Shown here piece by piece: positions 52,669-61,440 of a stretch of 64,000 bases of DNA. The notes under the pieces are model-generated. The model searched no databases, was not told the DNA's origin, and was given only the letters and a program-made list of their open reading frames with translations. The DNA comes from Paenibacillus sp. 1_12 (GTDB lineage Bacteria; Bacillota; Bacilli; Paenibacillales; NBRC-103111), in assembly GCF_900114475.1 (NCBI RefSeq), contig NZ_FOTE01000021.1, positions 1 through 64,000 on the forward strand. The letters are read 5' to 3'. How positions within the stretch are numbered: the stretch's first letter is position 1; every line of letters starts with the position of its first letter. Position numbers and translations under genes: made by a program.

Positions 52669-52973
52669 TAAACCAATTAACCTGTCTATGCCAAGATTAG
52701 AGGTTCTAGGGAGCGACTGCTCTTATCAGCCGAAATGGGTGATAACGAACCAGATACGACGAGTGCTATAAACGCAAATCAGACCTGCATCATTGAAATG
52801 ATGCAGGTCTGACCATTAATGTAAGAGGAGGGTATAAATAGAATACCAGTGGTTAATTAAGTTAACCTTAATCACTCCTGAAGGTTGTGTTAATTTTTCC
52901 GCACCCTTGACTCAGGAACAATAAACAATCTATGGTAAGAATTAGGAATAATTTTAAGGCAGGAGTGATACTC
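52669..52973. other. Intergenic region with tight hairpin
   Basis: CAGACCTGCATCATT (52780-52794) pairs exactly with AATGATGCAGGTCTG (52797-52811). It is an unusually long perfect stem with a tiny loop and no T-run, 112 bases past the acetyltransferase gene. It probably ends or protects that transcript. No gene seen. Confidence 0.6.
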
Positions 52974-53495
52974 ATGAACAAAATCCGATTAGTTAGGCCT
53001 TCCATGGAATACCGTGAATTATACTTGTCGTTCTATGACGAATGGAAGAGCAGCGGTGAACACATCGTACCCTGGGTTGTTCGAAAGGACCCCAGTGATT
53101 TTAAGGTTCTGCTGGAATCTCTTTATTCGGAAGATAGCGAGGAGAAATTGACCAATCCCAGTTGGGTGCCTCATTCGACCTACTGGTTATTGAACGAGGA
53201 AAACCTGCTTGTAGGCGCGGCAAATATCCGCCATCGCTTGAATGAGGAGCTTATGAACAGCGGCGGCCATATTGGCTATGGAATAAGCCCCTCCCATAGA
53301 CGCAAAGGGTATGCTAGTGCTCTATTGGCCCAAACGTTACATATCATGAAGGCGATGGGCTTGAATAGAGTGCTGTTAGTATGCGATAAGGGCAACATTG
53401 GTTCGGAGAAGACCATTTTGAGGCATGGCGGTGTGTTTGAATCCGAATTTATCGAGGACGATGGTAATATCGTCAAAAGGTTTTGGATTGGATAA
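52974..53495 (+). CDS. GNAT-family N-acetyltransferase
   Basis: About 173 residues. The acetyl-CoA-binding motif A reads IGYGISPSHRRKGYASALLA, and the C-terminal NIGSEKTILRHGGVFESEF fits the RimJ/ribosomal and small-molecule GNAT group. ATG at 52974 follows AGGAGTGAT; the frame runs 14 codons upstream without a site. The acceptor is unknown. Confidence 0.88.
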   Translation: MNKIRLVRPSMEYRELYLSFYDEWKSSGEHIVPWVVRKDPSDFKVLLESLYSEDSEEKLTNPSWVPHSTYWLLNEENLLVGAANIRHRLNEELMNSGGHIGYGISPSHRRKGYASALLAQTLHIMKAMGLNRVLLVCDKGNIGSEKTILRHGGVFESEFIEDDGNIVKRFWIG

Positions 53496-53524
53496 CACCT
53501 CAGAGAAGACGATGCAGCCATTCA

Positions 53525-53560
53525 TAAAAAGACGCTAAGCCCTTGAAGGCTTAGCGTTGA
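53525..53560 (-). terminator. Terminator of the sigma/anti-sigma operon
   Basis: AACGCTAAGCC (53558-53548 on the minus strand) pairs with GGCTTAGCGTC, followed on that strand by TTTTT (53530-53526). The orientation fits the minus-strand operon that ends at 53599. Confidence 0.85.
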
Positions 53561-53598
53561 GCCAGGCAAGAAGCTTCCCCCACCTGAACAGTTCTAAC

Positions 53599-54474
53599 TT
53601 ATTTAACGTACTTATGGCTAACCAGAACGTCAGAAAGCACATCGGTTGGAATGACAAATTCTACAATCCCCATATAGCCCGGAGCAACCTCGTATTTATT
53701 AAAAGAAATCACAAATTTACCCTCGTTGTTAATATAAAAGTTTTGATCTTTGTGAATGCTCGTAAATTCTTCAGTCGGTACTTTATTTGTTTCAGTTGAG
53801 ATCCAATAGATTTTATTGGGATCTGCTTTCATTCGTGCTCTCATCTGTTCCTTAATATTATCGCTGATTACACTTATATATCGATCATCTTTAAATAGCA
53901 TAGGCAGACTCAATAGGATTTGGTTTTTCTTATCGATCGTGTCATATTTCATAGTAGTTGAAGATGAACCTACGGTATTGACTACGTATCTGCCGATAGA
54001 CAATAGTGCATCGTTGTCCGTTTTCACTTCGTACCCTGTATCTATCCCTAAGTGACCGCCTCCTTGTTTCTTTAATGCTTCCATTTCAGTCTGAAAGTCA
54101 TCATATAGCTTTTTGTTTTCTGTCAAATATTTTTCGTTTAGCGTTTGTTCCAATGCTTTGTTATCGAGATTGGTAATGACAGGTACTTTGATATCTGCAT
54201 TATAGGTTCGCTCGTCAATTTTATATTCTTTAAAAGTGAGCACCTTGACTAGACTCTGGACCCCAGGTATCGCAGCAAAGGCATTCGCCACAGTCGTACT
54301 GGCGTTGATTCCGATAACAAAAATCAGTGCTGCCGCACTAGCTCCAACGAGCCACTTTGAGGGAATTCGTTTCTTCCTCCTTGTTTGTAAAGCTCGGTTT
54401 ACTACAAAATCCAGCTCATCAGGAATAGGTATCTGCTTATATTCATCTTGCAGCTGTTTTAATGAGGCATCCAT
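53599..54474 (-). CDS. RsiV-like anti-sigma factor (DUF3298)
   Basis: A 291-residue membrane protein. The cytosolic N-terminus (MDASLKQLQDEYKQIPIPDE) binds the sigma factor, one membrane segment (WLVGASAAALIFVIGINAS) follows, and the outside part is a PdaC/DUF3298 domain (IKVPVITNLDNKALEQTLNE; KFVISFNKYEVAPGYMGIVE). In B. subtilis RsiV binds lysozyme directly and is then cleaved to free SigV. The ATG abuts the sigma stop codon with no gap, so the pair is translationally coupled. Confidence 0.85.
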   Translation of the reverse strand: MDASLKQLQDEYKQIPIPDELDFVVNRALQTRRKKRIPSKWLVGASAAALIFVIGINASTTVANAFAAIPGVQSLVKVLTFKEYKIDERTYNADIKVPVITNLDNKALEQTLNEKYLTENKKLYDDFQTEMEALKKQGGGHLGIDTGYEVKTDNDALLSIGRYVVNTVGSSSTTMKYDTIDKKNQILLSLPMLFKDDRYISVISDNIKEQMRARMKADPNKIYWISTETNKVPTEEFTSIHKDQNFYINNEGKFVISFNKYEVAPGYMGIVEFVIPTDVLSDVLVSHKYVK

Positions 54475-54990
54475 TTATTTTACCTCCTTGGCAGGTTCGT
54501 CATTCATGGTAATTCTTAATAATTGGAGAGCCTGATAGAGCCGGCTTTTTATCGTATTGACGTTTTCATGTAATATTTCAGCCACTTCCTCAATCTTTAA
54601 GTCTTCAAAATATCTAAGCACGATGACACTTCGATACTTGTGGGGGAGATCGTCTAACGTTTTTTCTAAATCGATATTTGGATAAATGTCCTTTGTCCCC
54701 GAGCTGTAGGAATCGATCGTTTCTTCGTCTACGATTTGAACGTTCTTTTGTTTTCTTAGAAAATCTAAAGAGGTATACACAACAATTTTGAAGAACCAGC
54801 TTTTTATGGCTTCAGGTTTGTTGAGCAGTTCAATGGATTTGAGCGCTTTATAGATGGAGTCCTGAACAATATCGAGCGCATCCTCTTTATTTTTGACATA
54901 GCTGTAAGCTAGTCGATAAACGTTTTCCTTGTGATCGATTATGCATCGAGTGAGTAATTTCTCCATTTTCCTGTTGGGCATAATAGGCAT
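54475..54990 (-). CDS. ECF RNA polymerase sigma factor, SigV-like
   Basis: A 171-residue ECF sigma: region 2 (VYRLAYSYVKNKEDALDIVQDSIYKALK) and region 4 (LPHKYRSVIVLRYFEDLKIEEVAEIL) are complete. The partner anti-sigma is encoded directly after it. ECF factors of this group turn on cell-envelope modification genes on lysozyme or envelope stress and usually their own operon. Start ATG at 54990 with AAAGG close upstream; the ATG at 54981 is a fair alternative. Target promoters were not searched. Confidence 0.88.
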   Translation of the reverse strand: MPIMPNRKMEKLLTRCIIDHKENVYRLAYSYVKNKEDALDIVQDSIYKALKSIELLNKPEAIKSWFFKIVVYTSLDFLRKQKNVQIVDEETIDSYSSGTKDIYPNIDLEKTLDDLPHKYRSVIVLRYFEDLKIEEVAEILHENVNTIKSRLYQALQLLRITMNDEPAKEVK

Positions 54991-55097
54991 TACCTTTCTC
55001 TATTTTGAATAATTGATGTCTTTATACAAGTAAGACGTATGGGCAGCCCAAAAAAGTTTGAACTTGAATCTATTTCATTTTATTTTCCTTTTTTTAC

Positions 55098-56318
55098 TTA
55101 GAATTCTTTGCGATACTTGGACGGGGTCATGCCTTCGAGCTTATTAAATATACGTGTGAAATAGCCTGCATCATCAAATCCGACTTGACCGGCAATCCAA
55201 TCGATGGAGGTGTTCTCTTTTTTTAAGAGAAGCTTAGCCTGGTCGATTCGCGTTTTATTCTGATAATCGGTCAAAGTCATCCCGGTTTCTTTCCGGAATT
55301 GTCTGGACAAATGCGCAGGATGCACGAGACAAATGCCTGCCAACTGCTGTAGCTCCAATGGCTTGCTGAAATATACAAGGATATGCTGTGCTGCCTTTTG
55401 CACCAAGGAAGAATATCCCGAGATGGCACGATGGTTCACTAAATCGCAGTATTCCTCATACATCCTATCCAGTAGTGCATTCAGGGAATTGATACTGTCA
55501 CAACGTTCAATTTGCTTGGAGAATTTTTCGGAAATATGATGCAGGAAAAACGGCTGAACCTTTCCTCTCGCTGCAGCCGTGCGTAACAGTGTATTCAAAA
55601 CAATTAACATGTTTTTCATGGCCCTAACAGGCTGATGGGGAAAACGATCCGAGAAATCAAATGCATTTTTCATTTCCGCCATGAGATTGTTCATCGCTTT
55701 TTTATCCCCGTTTTCGACTGCGCTCATAATTTCTCTCTCTAGTTCATATCTTATTTCAATCACTTTGGTAGCTTGTTCATCCGGTTGGGCCAAAATATGC
55801 TGGATGTCGTTAGTTTCTAATCGATCCCATGTATGTTGTTGTGAGTTTAATTTTCGATACGGAACCTGCCGAATGGAGCCTGCCTGATTCAAGATGTTCA
55901 CGGCACTCTGGATTCTGGAATTGCTGAGCAGCTTCAAGCCTCTTATAAACTCGCCCATAGCCATTTGTTTGTTTTGTTCTGTACGGAATAACGCATCGAT
56001 TTTATCCATATCAGGGATCTGCATGAGAAAAGGCCCGATAACCCAAACATGGGGCTCCTCATCTTCAAACTCGACGAATCTTGATAAATAGGTAAATCCA
56101 AATACATTCGTATACGTGCAGCATTGTGTGGTATCCTCTTTTGTTTGACAGTTAAGCCTTAGAAAATCTTCTCGCTGCATCTGGAGTAAAAAATTCGGTA
56201 ACGGATCGTGGATATGCGCCATTTCAACAGAGCCTTCTGAATTCAATATGACGGTATTGATATCAAATACATTGAAAATCGTTATACTTGCAGAGGTCAT
56301 TTGAATATGCTTGATCAT
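55098..56318 (-). CDS. AraC-family transcriptional regulator
   Basis: About 406 residues. The C-terminal 100 residues are a double helix-turn-helix (AGICLVHPAHLSRQFRKE; IAGQVGFDDAGYFTRIFNK). The N-terminal part has no receiver domain; it may be a sensory domain for a small ligand. It diverges from the sugar transporter gene at 56476, which it probably activates. ATG at 56318 is chosen over the GTG directly before it. Confidence 0.85.
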   Translation of the reverse strand: MIKHIQMTSASITIFNVFDINTVILNSEGSVEMAHIHDPLPNFLLQMQREDFLRLNCQTKEDTTQCCTYTNVFGFTYLSRFVEFEDEEPHVWVIGPFLMQIPDMDKIDALFRTEQNKQMAMGEFIRGLKLLSNSRIQSAVNILNQAGSIRQVPYRKLNSQQHTWDRLETNDIQHILAQPDEQATKVIEIRYELEREIMSAVENGDKKAMNNLMAEMKNAFDFSDRFPHQPVRAMKNMLIVLNTLLRTAAARGKVQPFFLHHISEKFSKQIERCDSINSLNALLDRMYEEYCDLVNHRAISGYSSLVQKAAQHILVYFSKPLELQQLAGICLVHPAHLSRQFRKETGMTLTDYQNKTRIDQAKLLLKKENTSIDWIAGQVGFDDAGYFTRIFNKLEGMTPSKYRKEF

Positions 56319-56406
56319 CACTTAACCAATCCTTTACATGTGAATATAATCCTAAAAGAGCAATCTAAATCCTTCTCATAAGTTCTAAATAAGATTATAC
56401 TCATTT

Positions 56407-56420
56407 TGTAAACCGTTTCA
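56407..56420. promoter_or_regulatory. LacI/CcpA-type operator before the GPH transporter
   Basis: TGTAAACCGTTTCA is a nearly symmetric site close to the LacI-family and catabolite-responsive pattern (TGAAA..TTTCA type). It lies 56 bases before the start of the transporter gene, suggesting carbon-source control. Confidence 0.5.
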
Positions 56421-56475
56421 ACTGGAATTGGAAGATAAGCCGAATGACTTTTTTAACATCGTGGGGGGAGACCAA

Positions 56476-57888
56476 ATGGGACAACATGTCAGTCTGGAAG
56501 CAGCAGAAGCAGCACGTACAGTTGTGGAAATCAGAAAATTTGGATTAAAAGATAAGCTTGGTTATTTATTCGGCGATTTTGGAAATGATTTCTTCTTTAT
56601 TTTAGTAAGTTCCTTTTTAATGGTTTACTATACAGATATTTTCGGTATTAGCGCCGTTACTGTAGGGCTCCTCTTCTTAGTTGCACGTTTATGGGATGCT
56701 ATTGCCGATGTAACCTGGGGCCGTTTCCTTGATTCAAGGAAAACGGGTAAACATGGCAAATTTAAGCCGTGGATATTCCGAATGTCTTTTCCGCTCGTTC
56801 TTTCAGGTATATTAATGTTCGTCAAAATTCCTGGAATGTCGGACGGGTTTTATCTGGCATATGCCTTTATTACCTACTTGGTATGGGGGACTTTGTATAG
56901 TACTGTCAATATTTCTTACGGCTCTATGGCTTCTGTGATTACGAATGATCCTGTCGAACGTACAACTTTATCTGCTTTCAGAGCAATGGGCGGTTCATTA
57001 GCCTCTTTAATCATTAATGTAGCCGGACCTTTGATCTTGTTTGTAAACAATAAGGCGGATGCAAGCCGTTTTACATTAGGAGCCATAATTTTCGGTATTC
57101 TTTCGATTTCCTGCTACATGGCATGTTATAAATTATCAACGGAACGTGTTGTAACCCCAGAAGTTAAAGAGCATAAATCAAATTTAACTACAACATTAAA
57201 AGGGCTTTTGAAAAACAAACCACTAATTGCTATTTTAACCGCATCCCTCATTTTTATGATGTGTAACATGCTTTTGGGTGCAGTTAACGTATATTTGTTT
57301 AAAGATTTTTTTGGCAATGCAGCGGCACTAAGCTTGGTTGGTTTTATCCAAATCGGGACTGTGTTTATTGCAATGCCGCTGGCCAAACCTTTGGTAGCTA
57401 AATTCGGTAAAAAGGAAGTCGCGGCCGTAGGTATGTTAATTGCAGGTATTGTGTATATGCTTTTATACTTCTTACCGCAGTTAACTTCAATCCCATTTAT
57501 TGCGATTTCAGCTGTTGGTATGTTTGGATATGCCTTTTTCAATTTAGTAGTTTGGGCTTTCGTAACGGATGTGATCGATTATCATGAATATTTAACAGGT
57601 TTACGGGAAGATGGGACCGTGTATTCTGTCTATTCCTTCTCTCGTAAAGTAGGTCAAGCCATTGCAGGTGGTATTGGTGGTTTTGCATTAACGGCAGTTG
57701 GGTATGATGCCACTCACAAGGTGCAAACACAAAGCGCACTAGACGGGATTCACACCATAGCTACTTTAGTGCCTGGAATCGTTTTTTTATTGGTATTTAT
57801 CGTATTGGTATTCTTATATCCATTAACGAAGCAGCAATCCAAGCAACTTACGCTTGATCTTGCTAGTAAAAGAGAAGCCAAGTCTTGA
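56476..57888 (+). CDS. GPH-family sugar:cation symporter (MelB-like)
   Basis: About 470 residues and twelve membrane segments. KLGYLFGDFGNDFFFILVSS, LWDAIADVTWGRFLDSRKTG and KFKPWIFRM are the GPH signatures, including the Asp pair of the cation site. It should import a glycoside or uronide with Na+ or H+. ATG at 56476 follows GGGGGGAG; the frame extends 16 codons upstream. The sugar oxidoreductase and isomerase genes follow, probably as an operon. Confidence 0.9.
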   Translation: MGQHVSLEAAEAARTVVEIRKFGLKDKLGYLFGDFGNDFFFILVSSFLMVYYTDIFGISAVTVGLLFLVARLWDAIADVTWGRFLDSRKTGKHGKFKPWIFRMSFPLVLSGILMFVKIPGMSDGFYLAYAFITYLVWGTLYSTVNISYGSMASVITNDPVERTTLSAFRAMGGSLASLIINVAGPLILFVNNKADASRFTLGAIIFGILSISCYMACYKLSTERVVTPEVKEHKSNLTTTLKGLLKNKPLIAILTASLIFMMCNMLLGAVNVYLFKDFFGNAAALSLVGFIQIGTVFIAMPLAKPLVAKFGKKEVAAVGMLIAGIVYMLLYFLPQLTSIPFIAISAVGMFGYAFFNLVVWAFVTDVIDYHEYLTGLREDGTVYSVYSFSRKVGQAIAGGIGGFALTAVGYDATHKVQTQSALDGIHTIATLVPGIVFLLVFIVLVFLYPLTKQQSKQLTLDLASKREAKS

Positions 57889-57975
57889 ATGCTGGCATGA
57901 CAATGAAACCAACATCTATGGAAAAATAGCAAAAGTGTGTGAGGATATTAATAATAGAGAGAGTGAGTGAATATA

Positions 57976-59136
57976 ATGACACAAAATGTGAAAATGGGAA
58001 TTATTGGATTGGGCGCTGAAGGCGGGTTGTACGCTGGATTTTTAGCGGATGGAAAAGTTAAAAACATGGTTATCGGAGCGATTTGTGACACAGATCCAGC
58101 CAAAAAAGAATGGTGTGCGGAAAAGTATCCGAATATCCCGTTTTATGACAATTACATCGACATGTTGGAGAGCGGCAATGTGGACGCTATTGTGACTTGT
58201 GTACCCCATTACTTACACCCGGAGATGGGAATCGAGGCGTTAAAGCGTGATATTCATGCTCTAGTTGAAAAACCGGCTGGCGTTTATACGAAGCAGGTGC
58301 AGGAATTAAACGATTTTGCAGCAACCAAGCCCGAGCTGACCTTTGCCATTTTCTTCAATCAGAGAACGAACCCGCTTTATCAAAAACTTAAAGAATTGAT
58401 TGATAACGATGAAATTGGTGAGATTCGCCGGACCAACTGGTTAATTACTACATGGTGGAGACCACAGGGCTACTACGATCAGAGTGAGTGGAGAGCAACC
58501 TGGAAAGGCGAAGGCGGAGGTGTGCTTGTTAACCAAGCACCGCATCAATTGGATTTGCTGCAGTGGATTTGCGGTATGCCGACAAAGGTAGTTTCCAATG
58601 TGAAATACGGCTACCAAAGAAAAATTTCCGTTGAAGATGAAGTAACCGCTATGTTTGACTACGAGAATGGTGCGACAGGCGTATTTATTACTTGCACGCA
58701 TGATGTTTTGGGTACAGACCGTTTTGAGATTTTGGGCGCTAAGGGTAAAATCGTTGTGGATGACAGCAAGAAGATTACGATTAAGCGATTGATTACACCT
58801 GAGCCCGAAATGAGCGCTACGATGAGCATGCAGGATGTTATGAAAATTTTCATGGGTCAAAGCGCAACTGAAATCTATAGTGAAGAAGTGCTTGAATTTG
58901 AAAGTGTATGGGGTGCTCAGCATATCGCCGTATTGGAAAATTTCGCCGCCAATATTAGTGATGGCACACCTTTAATCGCAGCTGGCAGCGATGGCATACA
59001 TGGAGTTAGGCTGGCCAATGCTATTCATTTATCGAGCTTTTTAGGTAAACAAGTAGAAATTCCATTTGATGAAGAGCTTTATGTAGCTGAATTAAATAAA
59101 AAGATTGAAGAAGAAAAAATGAATGGAGGTATTTAA
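57976..59136 (+). CDS. Gfo/Idh/MocA-family oxidoreductase
   Basis: About 386 residues. N-terminal Rossmann fold with GIIGLGAEGGLYAGFLADG, then the family's E-K-P (ALVEKPAGVYT) and a C-terminal alpha/beta domain (GEGGGVLVNQAPHQLDLLQW) with the usual His. NAD(P)-dependent oxidation of a sugar or inositol-type compound is expected. ATG at 57976 follows GAGTGAG. The next gene starts directly after its stop. Confidence 0.9.
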   Translation: MTQNVKMGIIGLGAEGGLYAGFLADGKVKNMVIGAICDTDPAKKEWCAEKYPNIPFYDNYIDMLESGNVDAIVTCVPHYLHPEMGIEALKRDIHALVEKPAGVYTKQVQELNDFAATKPELTFAIFFNQRTNPLYQKLKELIDNDEIGEIRRTNWLITTWWRPQGYYDQSEWRATWKGEGGGVLVNQAPHQLDLLQWICGMPTKVVSNVKYGYQRKISVEDEVTAMFDYENGATGVFITCTHDVLGTDRFEILGAKGKIVVDDSKKITIKRLITPEPEMSATMSMQDVMKIFMGQSATEIYSEEVLEFESVWGAQHIAVLENFAANISDGTPLIAAGSDGIHGVRLANAIHLSSFLGKQVEIPFDEELYVAELNKKIEEEKMNGGI

Positions 59137-60000
59137 ATGAAAAAAGGTAAAATTGGCGTACAAATGATGATGCTCAAAGGGAAAGTGGAGGAAATCGGCG
59201 TTTATGAGACGCTGCGAAAAGTAAATGAGCTGGGCTACCGCTGTGTGGAGGTTTCTCAAATTCCCATGACAGCTGAAAATGTGTCAGAGCTAAAGAGAGC
59301 CAGTACAGATTTCGACATCAAGATTGCTTCACTTTCTGCGGCTCTGGAGCCTATGATGCCAGGTATGCCCGGCGAGACCTTAACTGCTGATTTTGATAAA
59401 ATTGTAAATGACTGCAAAACATTGGATTGCAACTATTTACGCATTGGGATGCTTCCTTTGACAACCATTGGTAATAAAGATAAAATCATGGAATTTGTCA
59501 AAAAAGCAGATCAAGTCGCAGCACAATTAGCCGAGCATGGAATTGAATTATACTATCACAACCACCATATCGAGTTTCAAAAATATGATGGCGAATACCT
59601 GATGGATATCATCAAAAATAATACGACTCATCTTGGCTTTGAATTTGATATTCACTGGATTCAAAGAGGCGGGGAAAACCCAATTACATTTATTAAACAG
59701 TATGCAGGACGTATTGCCTTATTGCATTTGAAAGACTATCGGATCGGTCAGATCGATATGAGCGCATTGGAAGGCGGCATGGACATGCGTAAATTCATGC
59801 AAGCTTTCACGAATGTTGTTGAATTTGCAGAGGTTGGAGAAGGCAACCTTGATATTAAAGGCATTATGGAAGCGGGGCTTGAAAGCGGCTCGCAGTATTT
59901 CTTGGTTGAGCAGGATGATGTATACGGTCGTGATCCATTTGATTGCTTACAAACGTCTGCGGACAACCTGAGAAAAATGGGTTATGGCGATTGGTTTTAA
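59137..60000 (+). CDS. Sugar-phosphate isomerase/epimerase (AP endonuclease 2 TIM barrel)
   Basis: A 287-residue TIM-barrel enzyme of the xylose-isomerase-like group. GIELYYHNHHIEFQKYDG, LGFEFDIHWIQRGGENP and ALLHLKDY carry the metal-binding Glu/His/Asp residues, as in IolE/IolI and 3-ketosugar-handling enzymes. Together with the oxidoreductase it probably converts an imported glycoside via a 3-keto intermediate. ATG at 59137 follows GGAGG located in the previous gene. Confidence 0.88.
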   Translation: MKKGKIGVQMMMLKGKVEEIGVYETLRKVNELGYRCVEVSQIPMTAENVSELKRASTDFDIKIASLSAALEPMMPGMPGETLTADFDKIVNDCKTLDCNYLRIGMLPLTTIGNKDKIMEFVKKADQVAAQLAEHGIELYYHNHHIEFQKYDGEYLMDIIKNNTTHLGFEFDIHWIQRGGENPITFIKQYAGRIALLHLKDYRIGQIDMSALEGGMDMRKFMQAFTNVVEFAEVGEGNLDIKGIMEAGLESGSQYFLVEQDDVYGRDPFDCLQTSADNLRKMGYGDWF

Positions 60001-60031
60001 TATATAGAAACTTCGTCTGAACCAGATATAA

Positions 60032-60068
60032 GACCAAGAAGGCTGCCGCGGGGCAGCCTTTCTTGGTG
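60032..60068 (+). terminator. Terminator of the GPH/oxidoreductase/isomerase operon
   Basis: ACCAAGAAGGCTGCC (60033-60047) pairs with GGCAGCCTTTCTTGGT (60052-60067) over a short loop, with one bulged T. Confidence 0.9.
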
Positions 60069-60164
60069 TAAGGGTATTTGCTTTACTCAGCAGAAGCAGT
60101 CAGGAACGGTTGGTTGTGGATCTGCTGCTTTGGAGGATGGCTTGTGGGGTTGATCCTCAAATGT

Positions 60165-60350
60165 ATCGGTTGATGAATGTTCATCCAATTCCTGAATTCG
60201 GCAACAGGGAGCAATAAAACCTCAGTATCAGCCTCGATTGAAACAGAAGCCTCGTATTCCGTTTCCCCTAGTATACTTGCAATCATAAGCACACAGCATT
60301 GACCGCTGCGCACACGATACAAAGTAATTTCTTTGCCTGCTGCACTTATT
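60165..60350 (-). pseudogene. Fragment of a Crp/Fnr-family regulator
   Basis: The minus strand reads SAAGKEITLYRVRSGQCCVL, then ASILGETEYEASVSIEADTE and VLLLPVAEFRNWMN, the core of a cyclic-nucleotide-binding domain in Crp/Fnr proteins. The frame opens after a stop upstream of 60350; the N-terminal strands and the whole helix-turn-helix are missing, and the homology ends near 60165. The rest of 60069-60587 holds no other gene. Confidence 0.6.
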
Positions 60351-60587
60351 TTTGTCGTTTACTCGGATTAGTCATACATAAGCTCCTTAGGAGTATTGGC
60401 CCTCTTATTTACTTCTCCACATCTCCCGATTCACCTTTGACTTTTTGTAAAAGCTTTCGTATGTAAGCGCGTATTGGATACGGGAAGTGGCCACGATCAC
60501 TGATTGTTGGAATGGATTTAACATACATGCTGGACTATAATATGTTAGTACATATGAATGACTGTCATAGAAAGGCAGGAAATCGCG

Positions 60588-61268
60588 GTGATAAGAAAAA
60601 TGGTTCCGATTGTGTGCATTGTCCTTGGAGTTATCGTCTTGATCTATCCAACGGCTATTGATCGATATGAGAGCTATCAGCAGCAGCAAATTTTGAAGCA
60701 GTGGCAGGACAATTTGAAAGATATGGATCTGGGGGCACCTGAGACGGAAACCGCAGCAGAAAGCATTCCTACCCCACTTCCAGAAACGAGTACAATTGCG
60801 ATTAGCCAGCCCGAGCCTTTGAACATAACGCCGACCGCAGCGAAGCCGGTTCCTGTCCATTACAAAAATATGGAGGGCGTATTAAGTATTGATAAAATTA
60901 ATCTAAAGCTCCCGATTTTAACGAATGCGACAGTGGCTAATCTGAATCTGTCTATTGCCAGCATTGCGAATACAGGTAAAGCAGGTGCAATCGGAAATTA
61001 TTCTATCGCCGGGCATAGGAATCTAACCTATGGAAAAAACTTTAATAGACTGGATGAAGTTGCAGTCGGGGATTTAATAGAAGTAGATACAGGGAGTAAA
61101 AAGTATACGTATAAAGTAGAAGATAAGAAATATGTGCTGCCAGAAGATGTATGGGTTCTTAAAGGCAATGGCAAAGATCGAGAGATTACGTTGATTACTT
61201 GCCATCCTATGGAAAATGCGACCCATCGTATCATTATCAAAGGTAAAATGGTAGAAGGTACGAATTAA
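60588..61268 (+). CDS. Class D sortase
   Basis: About 226 residues: a membrane anchor (PIVCIVLGVIVLIYPTAI), a proline/threonine-rich stalk, and a sortase domain with catalytic His in IAGHRNLTYGKNF, Cys near 205 in ITLITCHP (the TLxTC motif) and Arg in THRIIIKG. Sortases join surface proteins with an LPxTG-like signal to the wall or to each other. GTG at 60588 lies seven bases from AGGCAGGA; the ATG at 60558 has no such site. A transglutaminase and a collagen-binding-type adhesin, both surface proteins, follow. Confidence 0.9.
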   Translation: MIRKMVPIVCIVLGVIVLIYPTAIDRYESYQQQQILKQWQDNLKDMDLGAPETETAAESIPTPLPETSTIAISQPEPLNITPTAAKPVPVHYKNMEGVLSIDKINLKLPILTNATVANLNLSIASIANTGKAGAIGNYSIAGHRNLTYGKNFNRLDEVAVGDLIEVDTGSKKYTYKVEDKKYVLPEDVWVLKGNGKDREITLITCHPMENATHRIIIKGKMVEGTN

Positions 61269-61335
61269 TTTATATGGTATAAAAGCCCAGTATATGCTAT
61301 ATTAAGTCATATAAACGAATATATTTCCGGTGCTT

Positions 61336-61430
61336 TCCACCGATAAAGGCAAATCTAGCGAAAGCTAGAGACGCAAAACTATAGGACCTTCCTTAGCATT
61401 CGTGCTGAGATGGCAGCCAGTTACCGAAAG
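61336..61430 (+). ncRNA. c-di-GMP-I (GEMM-I) riboswitch
   Basis: The consensus of this aptamer is seen in order: GATAAAGGCAAA (61342-61353), a stem CTAGC/GCTAG closed by a GAAA tetraloop (61355-61368), GACGCAAAAC (61370-61379), a second stem (CCTTAGCATT..) and TGGCAGCCAGTTACCGAA (61411-61428). It binds cyclic di-GMP. The ribosome site AAAGGGGAG (61427-61435) begins inside the last conserved stretch, and no T-run follows, so control is probably by hiding or freeing the ribosome site of the transglutaminase gene, ATG 61441. Confidence 0.93.
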
Positions 61431-61440
61431 GGGAGTTTTT

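Noticed and set aside
58441-58923. 160-residue open frame on the minus strand
   Set aside because: Antisense to the Gfo/Idh/MocA oxidoreductase; no support.
61402-61440. Upstream start of the transglutaminase
   Set aside because: It falls inside the c-di-GMP aptamer, and the signal peptide starts properly at 61441.
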